Source of the DNA: Paenibacillus sp. S150
GTDB taxonomy: Bacteria; Bacillota; Bacilli; Paenibacillales; Paenibacillaceae
Direction: 5' to 3'
NCBI RefSeq assembly: GCF_019352175.1
Contig: NZ_JACBYI010000028.1
Span: 1-64,000 of the forward strand
Length of the DNA: 64,000 nucleotides
Below, one piece after another: positions 41,498-50,175 of this stretch. The notes under the pieces were generated by a model. The model was given only the letters and a program-made list of their open reading frames with translations. It was not told the DNA's origin and made no database searches. Position 1 is the first letter of the stretch; each line of letters begins with the position of its first letter. The translations under genes and the position numbers were made by a program.

Positions 41498-41698
41498 GTG
41501 CTATATCCATCCATTGACGAAATGATGACGAAAGTCGACAGCAAGTATTCCCTGGTTGTCGCTGCAGCCCGCCGGGCAAGAGAGCTTCGTGAAGGCGGCA
41601 AGACTGATATCAAAGCGCCGAGATCCCACAAGTTCGTCGGTGTTGCGCTGGAAGAAATTTATGAGGACCGCATCGTTGTAACCCGCGGCGAAGAGTAG
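41498..41698 (+). CDS. rpoZ: RNA polymerase omega subunit
   Basis: A 66-residue omega subunit (MLYPSIDEMMTKVDSKYSLV, AAARRARELREG). It helps assemble RNA polymerase around the beta' subunit. GTG 41498 is used because AGAGGTG is at a good distance and the N terminus then matches other omegas. It follows gmk as in B. subtilis. Confidence 0.95.
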   Translation: MLYPSIDEMMTKVDSKYSLVVAAARRARELREGGKTDIKAPRSHKFVGVALEEIYEDRIVVTRGEE

Positions 41699-41724
41699 TC
41701 CAAGGGTTCCCTGCTAGGCCATTC

Positions 41725-41772
41725 CAGAAACGGACGCCGCCTTTTCTATAGGGCTGCTGCCGTTTCTTCTTG
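41725..41772 (+). repeat. interspersed stem-loop repeat, copy 6 (diverged)
   Basis: CCAGAAACGGACGCCGCC, TTTTCTATAGGGC, TGCTGCCGTTTCTTCTTGG: the arms of the family are recognisable but the CGCTGA at the left end and central pairing are partly lost. It lies 27 bases after rpoZ. Confidence 0.65.
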
Positions 41773-41811
41773 GGTTAGGAGGCTAATAATTACTGATTCA
41801 GCCTTGAATAG

Positions 41812-41857
41812 CCCGGACCGGGCTGTATCTGACAACCGGAAGGTTGTTATTTTTTTC
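41812..41857 (+). terminator. terminator after rpoZ
   Basis: ACAACC (41832-41837) pairs with GGTTGT (41842-41847) over a short loop, then a run of seven T residues. A palindrome AGCCCGGACCGGGCT lies just before it. It separates rpoZ from coaBC. Confidence 0.6.
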
Positions 41858-41939
41858 TCAAAAACCGAAGGATTTCAGGTTTTTCTTTTCATATCAGTCA
41901 CAGATAGGCGCTAGGCAAGGGAACAGGGGGGAGATTAAG

Positions 41940-43172
41940 TTGAAGAGCTTACAGGGCAAAACGATTATATTGGGGATTACCGGAGGGATTGCTGCCTACA
42001 AGGGGGCGGCCTTGACCAGCAAGCTTACGCAAAAAGGGGCCAAGGTGCATGTGATCATGACAGCTTCGGCCAAGCAGTTTATCACCGAGCTGACACTTCA
42101 GTCTTTATCCAAGCAGCGGGTATTCAGCGATACGTTTCAGGAGCGCGATCCGTCTTCGATTTCGCATATTGACCTGGCGGATTCCGCCGATCTTGTACTG
42201 ATAGCTCCGGCAACGGCCAATATCATCGCCAAAATGGCACATGGGCTGGCGGATGATATGCTGTCCACCACCTTGCTTGCCGCGACCGCCCCCGTGATGG
42301 TGGCACCGGCTATGAATGTGAATATGTACCAGCATCCGGCAGTGCTCGCCAACATCGATACGCTGTATAAGCGGGGAGTGCAATTCATCGAGCCGGGAGA
42401 AGGACTGCTGGCCTGCGGTTATGTGGGTAAGGGACGACTGGAGGAGCCGGAAGCGATTGTAAAAGTGGTGGAGCAGTTTTTTGCCCTTCAGCATGGCGCT
42501 GCCGCGGGACCGCTTGCCGGTAAAAAAGTGCTGATCACCGCCGGCGGAACGATTGAGCGCATTGATCCGGTCCGCTACATTACCAATGATTCCTCCGGTA
42601 AAATGGGCTTTGCCCTCACCCGCGCTGCACGGGCAATGGGCGCAGAGGTTACCCTGATTGCTGCACGTACCGATGAAGCCCCGCCCCGGGACCCGGAAAT
42701 CCGTGTGGTGCGTGTAGAGTCGGCTGCGGATATGTATGAAGCGGTTCTGAGCTGCTGGGATGACTGCGATATTCTGGTTAAGGCAGCGGCTGTGTCGGAT
42801 TACCGGCCACGGCAGAGCGCGGAATCCAAGATTAAGAAGAGCGGGGATACCCTGACCCTTGAACTCGTGAAGACGACCGACATACTGGAAAGTCTCGGCA
42901 AACACAAGGATAAGCAATTTCTGATCGGCTTTGCCGCCGAAACGGGCAATGCCGAATGGTATGCCAAGGACAAGCTGGCCCGCAAAAACCTGGATCTGAT
43001 CGTTGCCAACGATATCGCTGCGGAAGGGGCAGGGTTCGGTACAGAGACCAACATAGTGTCCATCTATGATGCAGAGGGACTGGTGCTTGATCTGCCGCTG
43101 CTGTCCAAGGATGAAGTGGCACGGCGGCTGCTGGAGCTGGCAGCGGAACGGATTTCCGGAGCAGCATTATAA
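41940..43172 (+). CDS. coaBC: bifunctional CoaBC (phosphopantothenoylcysteine synthetase/decarboxylase)
   Basis: A 410-residue fusion for coenzyme A synthesis. The flavin-dependent decarboxylase half has GITGGIAAYK, PAMNVNMYQHP and ACGYVGKGRL; the synthetase half starts at KKVLITAGGTIERIDPVRYITN and has KAAAVSDYRP. The start is TTG 41940 with GGGGGGAG upstream; the frame is open 32 codons further back through the rpoZ terminator, which rules that out. Its last base is the first base of priA. Confidence 0.95.
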   Translation: MKSLQGKTIILGITGGIAAYKGAALTSKLTQKGAKVHVIMTASAKQFITELTLQSLSKQRVFSDTFQERDPSSISHIDLADSADLVLIAPATANIIAKMAHGLADDMLSTTLLAATAPVMVAPAMNVNMYQHPAVLANIDTLYKRGVQFIEPGEGLLACGYVGKGRLEEPEAIVKVVEQFFALQHGAAAGPLAGKKVLITAGGTIERIDPVRYITNDSSGKMGFALTRAARAMGAEVTLIAARTDEAPPRDPEIRVVRVESAADMYEAVLSCWDDCDILVKAAAVSDYRPRQSAESKIKKSGDTLTLELVKTTDILESLGKHKDKQFLIGFAAETGNAEWYAKDKLARKNLDLIVANDIAAEGAGFGTETNIVSIYDAEGLVLDLPLLSKDEVARRLLELAAERISGAAL

Positions 43173-45703
43173 TGGAGATTGCCAAGGTCATTGTCGATGT
43201 ACCCGTGCGCAGCACTGACCGGCCCTTTGATTATTTGATACCGGAATCGCTTAAGCTGTGGATTGAAGTGGGAAGCCGGGTGGCGGTTCCCTTCGGGCAC
43301 CGGACAGTGCAGGGCTTTGTAGTATCGCTTGAATCGGGAGAGACCGGCCCGGTGCCGGGTTTGAAGGCGATTCAGGAGGTGCTTGACCTGCTTCCCCCGC
43401 TGTCTCCCGAGCTGGTTGAGCTGGGCGACTGGATGAGTCAAAGATATGCCTGCAGACGCATATCCGCGCTTCAGGCGATGCTCCCTACGGCATTAAAGGG
43501 CAAGGCCGAGCGGTTGATTACGCTTGGGGACGCCGCAGAGGCTAGCGGCAGCTCCGCAGATGAGCTGTTCCCCCTGTTCCTGGAGACGGATCAGGAGGAG
43601 AGCCGCATTGCCGAGTTTGTCGGGCGCCATGGCGAGGTCTCCATGAAGCTGCTGACCCGGACCTTTCCGCAGGCGGCGGAAACCGTGAAATTTATGCTCC
43701 GCCGGGGCGTGCTGGCCGAGAGCCAGTCGATCAAAGACAAGCTGGGCAAGAAAAAGCTGAAGGCGGTCGATCTGGCCATTGGCCTGTCAGCAGCCCGCGA
43801 ATCTTTATCCGGCTTCCCGGCGCGTTCAGCCCGCCAAAAGGAAGTGCTGTCCTTTCTAATCGATATGGAGGCCACGCTTCCGATGCCGATGAAGGAGGTA
43901 CTGTCCATTCTGCAGGTTACTGCAGGGACGGTTAAGGCGCTTGAGGACAAGGGATTCATCGAGATCAGTGAAATTGAAGTGTACCGGGACCCTTACCGGG
44001 GCCGTGACTTCAAGCCGAGCACACCTTTGCCGCTGACAGCGGAGCAGGAGGCTGTATACACGCGCATTGCCGCCGCCGTGGATGAGCTGCGGCATGAGGT
44101 GTTTCTGCTGCATGGGGTAACCGGGAGCGGAAAGACAGAAATCTATCTGCAGTGCATTCAGCGCTGCGTGGATCAGGGCCGCCAAGCCGTAGTGCTTGTA
44201 CCCGAGATTGCCCTCACGCCGCAGATGGTCGAGCGGTTCAAAGGCCGCTTCGGCAGCGGGGTTGCCGTAATGCACAGCCGGCTGTCTGCGGGCGAACGAT
44301 ATGACGAATGGCGCAAAATCCGCGAAGGCAAAGCGTCAGTGGCCGTAGGTGCCCGTTCCGCGGTGTTTGCTCCATTCGTAAGTCTGGGCCTGATTATTAT
44401 GGACGAAGAGCATGAATCCTCCTATAAGCAGGAGGAGAATCCGAAATACCATGCGCGTGATGTGGCGGTACGCAGGGCAGAGCAGGGCGGAGCCGCGGTC
44501 ATCCTCGGCTCCGCCACTCCTTCCCTGGAGAGCTATCATGCCGCAAGAGCACAGAGCGATATTCATTTCTCGCCAATCCTTCTGCAGATGCCCAGCCGGG
44601 CGCTGGGCAATGAATTGCCCAAGGTGCATGTGACCGACATGCGCGAGGAGCTGAAGGAAGGGAACCGTTCGATGTTCAGCCGCAGGCTGCACGCTGCGCT
44701 GCAGAGCCGGCTGGAACGGGGAGAGCAGACAGTGCTCCTGCTGAACCGCAGAGGCTTCTCCACCTTCGTGATGTGCCGCAGCTGCGGCTATGTCGCCGGC
44801 TGTCCGGACTGCGATATCTCGCTGACCTACCACAGCCGCAGCGATAATCTGCGTTGCCATTACTGCGGCCACGCCGAACCGGCGCCTAAGGTATGCCCGG
44901 AGTGCGGGAGTGAGCATATCCGCTTCTTCGGGACAGGCACACAGCGGGTTGAAGAGGAGCTGGGCAAGCTGTTCCCCGGAATCCGTGTCATCCGGATGGA
45001 TGTGGATACTACAACGGAGAAGGGCTCGCATGAGAAGCTGCTGAACCAGTTCAGGGACAAGAAGGCCGACGTGCTGCTGGGTACGCAGATGGTGGCCAAG
45101 GGGCTCGACTTTCCGGATGTGACGCTGGTCGGTGTCATTACTGCGGACTCTGCGCTCAATTTGCCGGACTTCCGTGCGGCGGAGAAGACGTTCCAGCTGC
45201 TGACGCAGGTAGCCGGAAGAGCTGGACGCCATCAGCTTCCAGGGGAGGTGGTTGTCCAATCCTATACGCCGGAGCATTATTCGATTGTGCATGCCAGCGG
45301 CCATGATTATCATTCGTTTGTGCGTGAAGAGCTGAAGCACCGCCGGGAGCTGCATTACCCGCCTTATTGCCGCCTGATTCTCGTTACTCTCTCCCATGAA
45401 CAGCTGCCGGTGCTGCTGCGGCTGGCAGAGAATTATGCGCTGAACCTGCAAGGCAAAGCACGGCAGCTCCGCTGGTATGGCAGCCTGGACAAGCTGTCCT
45501 CTGATGCGCTCGATCTGCTCGGGCCGGTCGCCTCTCCGCTGCCCCGGCTTAAGGGGAGATACAGATTCCAATGCATTATTAAATGGCGCGGTTCTATCGA
45601 TGCCATCGGGCTGGCGCGCGGGGTGGCCGAAGAGCTTGAGGATTCGGCGCGGGATACGGGGCTGCAGATCAGCCTGGACGTTGATCCGCAGATGTTGATG
45701 TAA
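43172..45703 (+). CDS. priA: primosomal protein N' (PriA helicase)
   Basis: An 843-residue 3'-5' DNA helicase that restarts stalled replication forks. Walker A is GVTGSGKTEIY and motif II DEEH; the zinc-binding insert holds the cysteine pairs CRSCGY, CPDC, CHYC and CPEC. The N-terminal 3'-end-binding domain begins EIAKVIVDVPV. It overlaps coaBC by one base (TAATG). B. subtilis PriA has 805 residues; the extra length is in the linker between the first domain and the motor. Confidence 0.96.
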   Translation: MEIAKVIVDVPVRSTDRPFDYLIPESLKLWIEVGSRVAVPFGHRTVQGFVVSLESGETGPVPGLKAIQEVLDLLPPLSPELVELGDWMSQRYACRRISALQAMLPTALKGKAERLITLGDAAEASGSSADELFPLFLETDQEESRIAEFVGRHGEVSMKLLTRTFPQAAETVKFMLRRGVLAESQSIKDKLGKKKLKAVDLAIGLSAARESLSGFPARSARQKEVLSFLIDMEATLPMPMKEVLSILQVTAGTVKALEDKGFIEISEIEVYRDPYRGRDFKPSTPLPLTAEQEAVYTRIAAAVDELRHEVFLLHGVTGSGKTEIYLQCIQRCVDQGRQAVVLVPEIALTPQMVERFKGRFGSGVAVMHSRLSAGERYDEWRKIREGKASVAVGARSAVFAPFVSLGLIIMDEEHESSYKQEENPKYHARDVAVRRAEQGGAAVILGSATPSLESYHAARAQSDIHFSPILLQMPSRALGNELPKVHVTDMREELKEGNRSMFSRRLHAALQSRLERGEQTVLLLNRRGFSTFVMCRSCGYVAGCPDCDISLTYHSRSDNLRCHYCGHAEPAPKVCPECGSEHIRFFGTGTQRVEEELGKLFPGIRVIRMDVDTTTEKGSHEKLLNQFRDKKADVLLGTQMVAKGLDFPDVTLVGVITADSALNLPDFRAAEKTFQLLTQVAGRAGRHQLPGEVVVQSYTPEHYSIVHASGHDYHSFVREELKHRRELHYPPYCRLILVTLSHEQLPVLLRLAENYALNLQGKARQLRWYGSLDKLSSDALDLLGPVASPLPRLKGRYRFQCIIKWRGSIDAIGLARGVAEELEDSARDTGLQISLDVDPQMLM

Positions 45704-46006
45704 TCGGCGGGCATGTTACAATGGGTAGGGAATGGCACCGCGCTGCTGCCCCAAGATCTGTAATTGCCGCTTACACGGCCATACATGAGAAGGCAGCCTC
45801 CTTGGCTGGCCTATGTATAAAGATAAGACTTTATATGTTTCACGCTATCATTAGCCTTATCTTTCTCGCTGAAACGGATACCGTCCTTATCAGGACGGCG
45901 AAGCCGTTTCCGCTTGTTGTTTGATTTTGCTGGAAGAGGCAAGCTGGAGATCCGCTCCCGGCTTGCCGGCTGTACTATAGAAATGTTCAAGGATGGTGTT
46001 TTTGTA
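45704..46006. other. gap between priA and def
   Basis: About 300 bases without a supportable gene, inside a run of genes that is otherwise packed tightly. It is taken up largely by repeat copy 7 (45821-45917). Whether def has its own promoter here is not clear. Confidence 0.6.
45821..45917 (+). repeat. interspersed stem-loop repeat, copy 7 (most complete)
   Basis: AGATAAGACTTTATATG at the left, CATTAGCCTTATCTTTC in the middle, then CTCGCTGAAACGGATACC, GTCCTTATCAGGACGGCG and AAGCCGTTTCCGCTTG. AAACGG/CCGTTT and CCGTCCT/AGGACGG pair as outer and inner stems. The left 40 bases repeat those of copy 1. Confidence 0.87.
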
Positions 46007-46492
46007 ATGGCTATCAGGCTGATTGTGAAAGAACCGGATGAAGTGCTGCACAAGACGGCAAAGACGGTAACCAAGGTAACCCCCAATGTTCAGAAGCTGC
46101 TGGACGACATGGCCGATACCATGTATGACGCGGAAGGCGTTGGATTGGCCGCACCGCAGATCGGAATTCTGAAACGGCTGATCGTGGTGGACGCCGATGA
46201 AGAGCACGGATTGATCAAGCTGATTAATCCGGAGATTGTCAGCAGGGACGGCGAGCAGTTCGGACCGGAAGGCTGCCTGAGCATTCCGGGTCTCAACGGC
46301 GATGTGCGCCGTGCGGAAACGGTGACCGTGACCGGGCTTGACCGGGAAGGCAAGGAGGTTACGATCACCGGGAGCGGCCTGCTGGCCCGGGCGTTTCAGC
46401 ATGAGATCGATCATCTTAACGGGGTGCTGTTCACGGACATTGCCGAAAAGGTATATGAGTATACGGCTGAGCGCAGCGAAACTGAGGAGTGA
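46007..46492 (+). CDS. def: peptide deformylase
   Basis: A 161-residue metalloenzyme that removes the formyl group from new proteins. All three motifs are present: GVGLAAPQIG, EGCLSIPG and QHEIDHLNG, with the metal ligands Cys and two His. ATG 46007 follows AAGGATGG; the open frame starts 31 codons earlier, across the edge of the repeat. Its stop overlaps the ribosome binding site of fmt, the next enzyme in the formyl-methionine cycle. Confidence 0.96.
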   Translation: MAIRLIVKEPDEVLHKTAKTVTKVTPNVQKLLDDMADTMYDAEGVGLAAPQIGILKRLIVVDADEEHGLIKLINPEIVSRDGEQFGPEGCLSIPGLNGDVRRAETVTVTGLDREGKEVTITGSGLLARAFQHEIDHLNGVLFTDIAEKVYEYTAERSETEE

Positions 46493-46497
46493 ATGGA

Positions 46498-47436
46498 ATG
46501 AAGATAGTGTTCATGGGAACTCCGGCTTTTGCGGTGCCTTCCCTGCAGATGCTGCTGGAGGAAGGGTACGAGGTTGTGGCGGTTGTAACCCAGCCGGACC
46601 GGCCGCAGGGCCGGAAGAAGACGCTGACGCCTTCTCCTGTGAAGGAGGCGGCTCTGTCTCTGGGACTGCCGGTGCTGCAGCCTGAACGGATGCGGCGCCC
46701 TGAAGCCGTAGCCGAGCTGGCGGCCTATGAGCCGGATCTGATCGTTACGGCGGCTTACGGGCAGATTCTGCCGAAATCCGTGCTGGAGCTGCCGCAATAC
46801 GGCTGTGTGAACGTGCATGGCTCGCTGCTGCCGAAATACCGCGGCGGCGCACCGATCCAGCGCTGCATTATTAATGGCGAGAAGGTTACCGGAGTCACGC
46901 TGATGTACATGGCGGAAGGACTGGATACCGGCGATATGATCTCGCGGGTTGAGGTTTCCATTGACGATGAGGACACTTCGGGCACGCTGTTTGAGAAGCT
47001 GAGCCTGGCCGGATGTGAGCTGCTCAAGGCGGAAATGCCGCGGCTGGCCGCCGGACGCGTGCAGGCGACTCCACAGGATGACAGCGAAGCCACCTATGCG
47101 CCGAATCTCAGCAGGGAAGATGAACGGATTGATTGGAGCGCGGGCTCGCGTGACATTTATAACCGCATTCGCGGACTGGTGCCGTTCTCCGGCGCGTTTA
47201 CACTCTGGAACGGTGAAACGTTCAAGGTATGGGCTGCGCTGAAGCCCGCCGCGCAAGGCGGAGGCAGCGCGGCAGTACCCGGCACGGTGCTTGCGGTGAG
47301 CGGGGACGGGGTTGAGGTGAAGACAGGCGATGGCAGCCTGCTGCTCACCTCGGTTCAGCCGGCCGGCAAAAAAGCAATGACGGCAGCCGACTTCAGCCGG
47401 GGGGCAGCGATGAAGCCCGGAACGGTGCTGGGTTGA
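46498..47436 (+). CDS. fmt: methionyl-tRNA formyltransferase
   Basis: A 312-residue enzyme that formylates initiator Met-tRNA. Motifs: FMGTPAFAVPSL, the catalytic NVHGSLLPKYRGGAPIQ and the C-terminal OB-like domain. ATG 46498 has AGGAGTG at a good distance, overlapping the end of def; GTG 46489 also overlaps but is too close. Paired with def in most bacteria. Confidence 0.96.
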   Translation: MKIVFMGTPAFAVPSLQMLLEEGYEVVAVVTQPDRPQGRKKTLTPSPVKEAALSLGLPVLQPERMRRPEAVAELAAYEPDLIVTAAYGQILPKSVLELPQYGCVNVHGSLLPKYRGGAPIQRCIINGEKVTGVTLMYMAEGLDTGDMISRVEVSIDDEDTSGTLFEKLSLAGCELLKAEMPRLAAGRVQATPQDDSEATYAPNLSREDERIDWSAGSRDIYNRIRGLVPFSGAFTLWNGETFKVWAALKPAAQGGGSAAVPGTVLAVSGDGVEVKTGDGSLLLTSVQPAGKKAMTAADFSRGAAMKPGTVLG

Positions 47437-48938
47437 GCGCGGGCAGCGGCGCGGACCGCAGAGGGCCGCATGTTCAGCCAAGCGGCGGCAACGGACCTGG
47501 GGCTGCCGGAGCCAAGCAGGCCGGCGGCGGCAAAGATAAAAGCACGGCAGGCAAGAATCACCGGCCTGGCGGCGCAGGCAAACCGGCGGCCGGGTCCGCC
47601 CGCGAGGTGGCGCTGGATGTGCTTGTCCGCGTTGAGCAGCAGGGGGCTTACAGCAATCTGCTGCTGAGCAGCAGCCTGCAGAAGTCTGCGCTCAGCCGTG
47701 AGGATGCAGGCCTGGTTACAGAACTGGTATACGGCAGCATCTCTCGGATGATTACCCTCGATTATGTGCTGGGCGGCTTCGTCAGCAAAGGCCTTGCCAG
47801 GCTTGCGCCCTGGGTCCGCAGCCTGCTGCGCCTAAGCTTGTATCAGCTAATGTACCTGGACCGTGTTCCCTCCCATGCTGCCGTCAACGAAGCGGTGAAC
47901 ATCGCCAAGAAACGCGGGCATCAGGGGATTTCGGGCATGGTGAACGGAGTGCTCAGAAGCGTGCTGCGTGCCGGGGAGCTGCCGGTTCTGCCGGAGAGTC
48001 TCGGCCGCGAGGAACGGATATCTGTTCTGCACTCCCATCCGCTATGGATGGTACGGCGCTGGGCCGCGGAGTATGGGGTGGAGGCGGCCGAAGCGATATG
48101 CGCGGCCAACAATGAGCCGCCGGCGTCCAGCGTCCGTGTGAATGCTGCAATGATCAGCCGTGATGCCCTGCTGGCCCAGATGCTTGAAGCCGGCCTGGAA
48201 GCTTCGGCCTCCCTCGTCAGCCCGTATGGCATCGTCGTCAAGGGCGGCGGCAATCTGGCCCTGACCTCCTGGTACCGGGAGGGTTGCTTGTCGGTCCAGG
48301 ATGAGAGCTCGATGCTGGTGGCTGAGGCTGTGGCGCCGGAGCCGGGCATGAGGGTGCTTGACTGCTGTGCCGCTCCGGGAGGCAAAAGCGCCCATATGGG
48401 CGAGCTGATGAAAGATGAAGGCTGGATCTATGCGAACGATCTGCATGCCCACAAGGCGCAGCTGGTTGCCGACCAGGCGCAGCGGCTGGGTCTCGGCTGC
48501 ATTGCCACAGGCAGCCATGATGCGCTCCGGCTGGCCCGGGTGCTTGAACCGGAATCCTTTGACCGGATTCTGCTTGATGCCCCTTGCTCCGGACTTGGGG
48601 TCATCCGCCGGAAGCCGGATCTCAAATGGCGCAAGCAGCCGGAGGATGTAGCCAGCGTGGCTGCGCTGCAGGCCGAGCTGCTGCAATCGGTCTCAGGGCT
48701 GCTGAAGCCCGGCGGTGTTCTGGTCTACAGCACCTGTACAACAGAGCAGGCGGAGAACAGCCGGATCATTGCTGAATTCCTGAAGAATAATCCCGGCTTC
48801 GCCTCTGTATCCTTCAGCTCTCCGGTATGGAAGAGACTGGAGGGAACCGCACTGGCGGAGGGAGAGGGAATCCAGCTTTTGCCTCAGCATTTCGGCAGTG
48901 ACGGGTTCTACATTGCCCGGCTGCAGAGACTCTTGTAA
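47433..48938 (+). CDS. rsmB: 16S rRNA m5C967 methyltransferase RsmB
   Basis: A protein of up to 501 residues with the NusB-like N-terminal domain (AREVALDVLVRVEQQGAYSN) and the SAM-dependent methyltransferase domain (LDCCAAPGGKSAHM, DAPCSGLGVIR and STCTTEQAENS with the two catalytic cysteines). The first 55 residues are a Gly/Ala/Pro/Lys-rich low-complexity stretch not usual in the family. TTG 47433 overlaps the fmt stop (TTGA) and is the only start upstream of the conserved part in frame with any coupling, so the extension may be real. B. subtilis RsmB has 447 residues. Confidence 0.93.
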   Translation: MSAGSGADRRGPHVQPSGGNGPGAAGAKQAGGGKDKSTAGKNHRPGGAGKPAAGSAREVALDVLVRVEQQGAYSNLLLSSSLQKSALSREDAGLVTELVYGSISRMITLDYVLGGFVSKGLARLAPWVRSLLRLSLYQLMYLDRVPSHAAVNEAVNIAKKRGHQGISGMVNGVLRSVLRAGELPVLPESLGREERISVLHSHPLWMVRRWAAEYGVEAAEAICAANNEPPASSVRVNAAMISRDALLAQMLEAGLEASASLVSPYGIVVKGGGNLALTSWYREGCLSVQDESSMLVAEAVAPEPGMRVLDCCAAPGGKSAHMGELMKDEGWIYANDLHAHKAQLVADQAQRLGLGCIATGSHDALRLARVLEPESFDRILLDAPCSGLGVIRRKPDLKWRKQPEDVASVAALQAELLQSVSGLLKPGGVLVYSTCTTEQAENSRIIAEFLKNNPGFASVSFSSPVWKRLEGTALAEGEGIQLLPQHFGSDGFYIARLQRLL

Positions 48939-48970
48939 TATAGCAGCTCCGCAACACTTTTACCGGTCTC

Positions 48971-49008
48971 CCGCCCGCAGGTGGTTATGCGCGGCGGGCT
49001 TTTCTTTT
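48971..49008 (+). terminator. probable terminator of rsmB
   Basis: GCCCGC (48973-48978) and GCGGGC (48994-48999) form a short GC-rich stem followed by TTTTCTTTT. Confidence 0.6.
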
Positions 49009-49034
49009 ACCGTCTCTGGAATTTGTGTTAAAAT
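49006..49034 (+). promoter_or_regulatory. candidate sigma-A promoter of rlmN-prpC-prkC
   Basis: TTTACC, a 17-base spacer and TAAAAT, with TGTG just upstream of the -10. It lies about 95 bases before the rlmN ATG, directly after the rsmB terminator. Confidence 0.5.
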
Positions 49035-49070
49035 AGGAAGAATGAGAAATAATACGCATATCATTAAGTA

Positions 49071-49095
49071 GAAACGGCTTTGCCGTAGAAGTCTA
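49071..49095 (-). repeat. partial inverted copy of the stem-loop repeat
   Basis: GAAACGGCTTTGCCGTAGAAG is the reverse complement of the right arm found in the other copies (CGGCAAAGCCGTTTC). The left arm is missing. It lies in the rlmN leader and can itself fold (ACGGC/GCCGT). Confidence 0.6.
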
Positions 49096-49128
49096 TATAT
49101 CTTAAGAAAGAACAGGTGCTAAAAACCA

Positions 49129-50169
49129 ATGAAACCTTTAATATATGATTTTTCTCTGGAAGAGTTGGAGCAGTGGTCCAAGGACAACGGAGAGCCGGCT
49201 TTTCGCGGCGGACAGATTTTTGATTGGCTGTACGTCAAACGGGTCAATAATTTTGAATCTATGAGCAATCTCTCCAAGGCGCTGCGCGCCAAGCTGAACG
49301 AACAGTTCAGCATAGAAGCGCTGACCGAGATCACGAAGCTGGAATCCAAGGACGGTACCGTCAAATTCCTGTTCGGTCTGCATGATGACCATGCGATCGA
49401 GACAGTTATTATGAAACACAATTATGGAAACAGCGTCTGTGTGACTACACAGGTGGGCTGCCGGATCGGCTGCACCTTCTGCGCGTCCACACTCGGCGGG
49501 CTGAAGCGGGATCTGACGGCCGGAGAGATTGTCGCCCAGGTTGTTCGTTCCCAGCAGATTCTGGACCGCCGCGGCGAACGTGTCAGCAGCATTGTTATTA
49601 TGGGCACAGGCGAGCCGTTTGAGAACTATGACGCCACAATGAGATTCCTGCGCCTGATGATTCACGAGAAGGGCCTGAATATTGGACAGCGGCATATTAC
49701 GGTCTCCACCAGCGGGATTGTGCCGAATATTTATAAGTTTGCCGACGAAGACACCCAGATCAATCTGGCGATTTCGATTCATGCGCCCAATGATGCGCTG
49801 CGCTCCAAGCTGATGCCGGTCAACCGCCGTTATCCTTTTGATGATGTAATCGAGTCCCTGCGTTACTACCAGGCCAAGACTGGCCGCCGGGTCAGCTTTG
49901 AATATGCGCTGATCGGCGGCGTCAATGACCAGAAGGAGCATGCGGAGGAGCTGGCCGGAGTGCTTAAGACCATGCTGTGCCATGTGAATCTGATTCCGGT
50001 CAATCATGTGCCGGAGCGCAAGTATGTACGGACTTCCCGCAATGATATTTTTGAATTTCAGCGTATTCTGGCCGACCATGGCGTGAATGTTACCATCCGC
50101 CGTGAGCAGGGCCATGATATTGCGGCCGCATGCGGACAGCTGCGCGCCAAACATATGGAGTTGGGGTGA
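49129..50169 (+). CDS. rlmN: 23S rRNA (A2503-C2) methyltransferase RlmN
   Basis: A 346-residue radical SAM enzyme that also methylates A37 in some tRNAs. The iron-sulfur cluster ligands are in CRIGCTFCAS; the C-terminal cysteine in AACGQL and the mid-protein GTGEPFENYD are typical. The N terminus starts KPLIYDFSLEELEQW. The ATG is preceded by AACAGGTG. It lies 6 bases before prpC, in the same order as B. subtilis yloN-prpC-prkC. Confidence 0.97.
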   Translation: MKPLIYDFSLEELEQWSKDNGEPAFRGGQIFDWLYVKRVNNFESMSNLSKALRAKLNEQFSIEALTEITKLESKDGTVKFLFGLHDDHAIETVIMKHNYGNSVCVTTQVGCRIGCTFCASTLGGLKRDLTAGEIVAQVVRSQQILDRRGERVSSIVIMGTGEPFENYDATMRFLRLMIHEKGLNIGQRHITVSTSGIVPNIYKFADEDTQINLAISIHAPNDALRSKLMPVNRRYPFDDVIESLRYYQAKTGRRVSFEYALIGGVNDQKEHAEELAGVLKTMLCHVNLIPVNHVPERKYVRTSRNDIFEFQRILADHGVNVTIRREQGHDIAAACGQLRAKHMELG

Positions 50170-50175
50170 GGATAT

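Noticed and set aside
44336..45571. 411-codon open frame on the minus strand
   Set aside because: Antisense to priA; no start signal and no recognisable domain.
46411..47481. 356-codon open frame on the minus strand
   Set aside because: Antisense to fmt, with Arg/His/Gln-rich make-up and no ribosome binding site.
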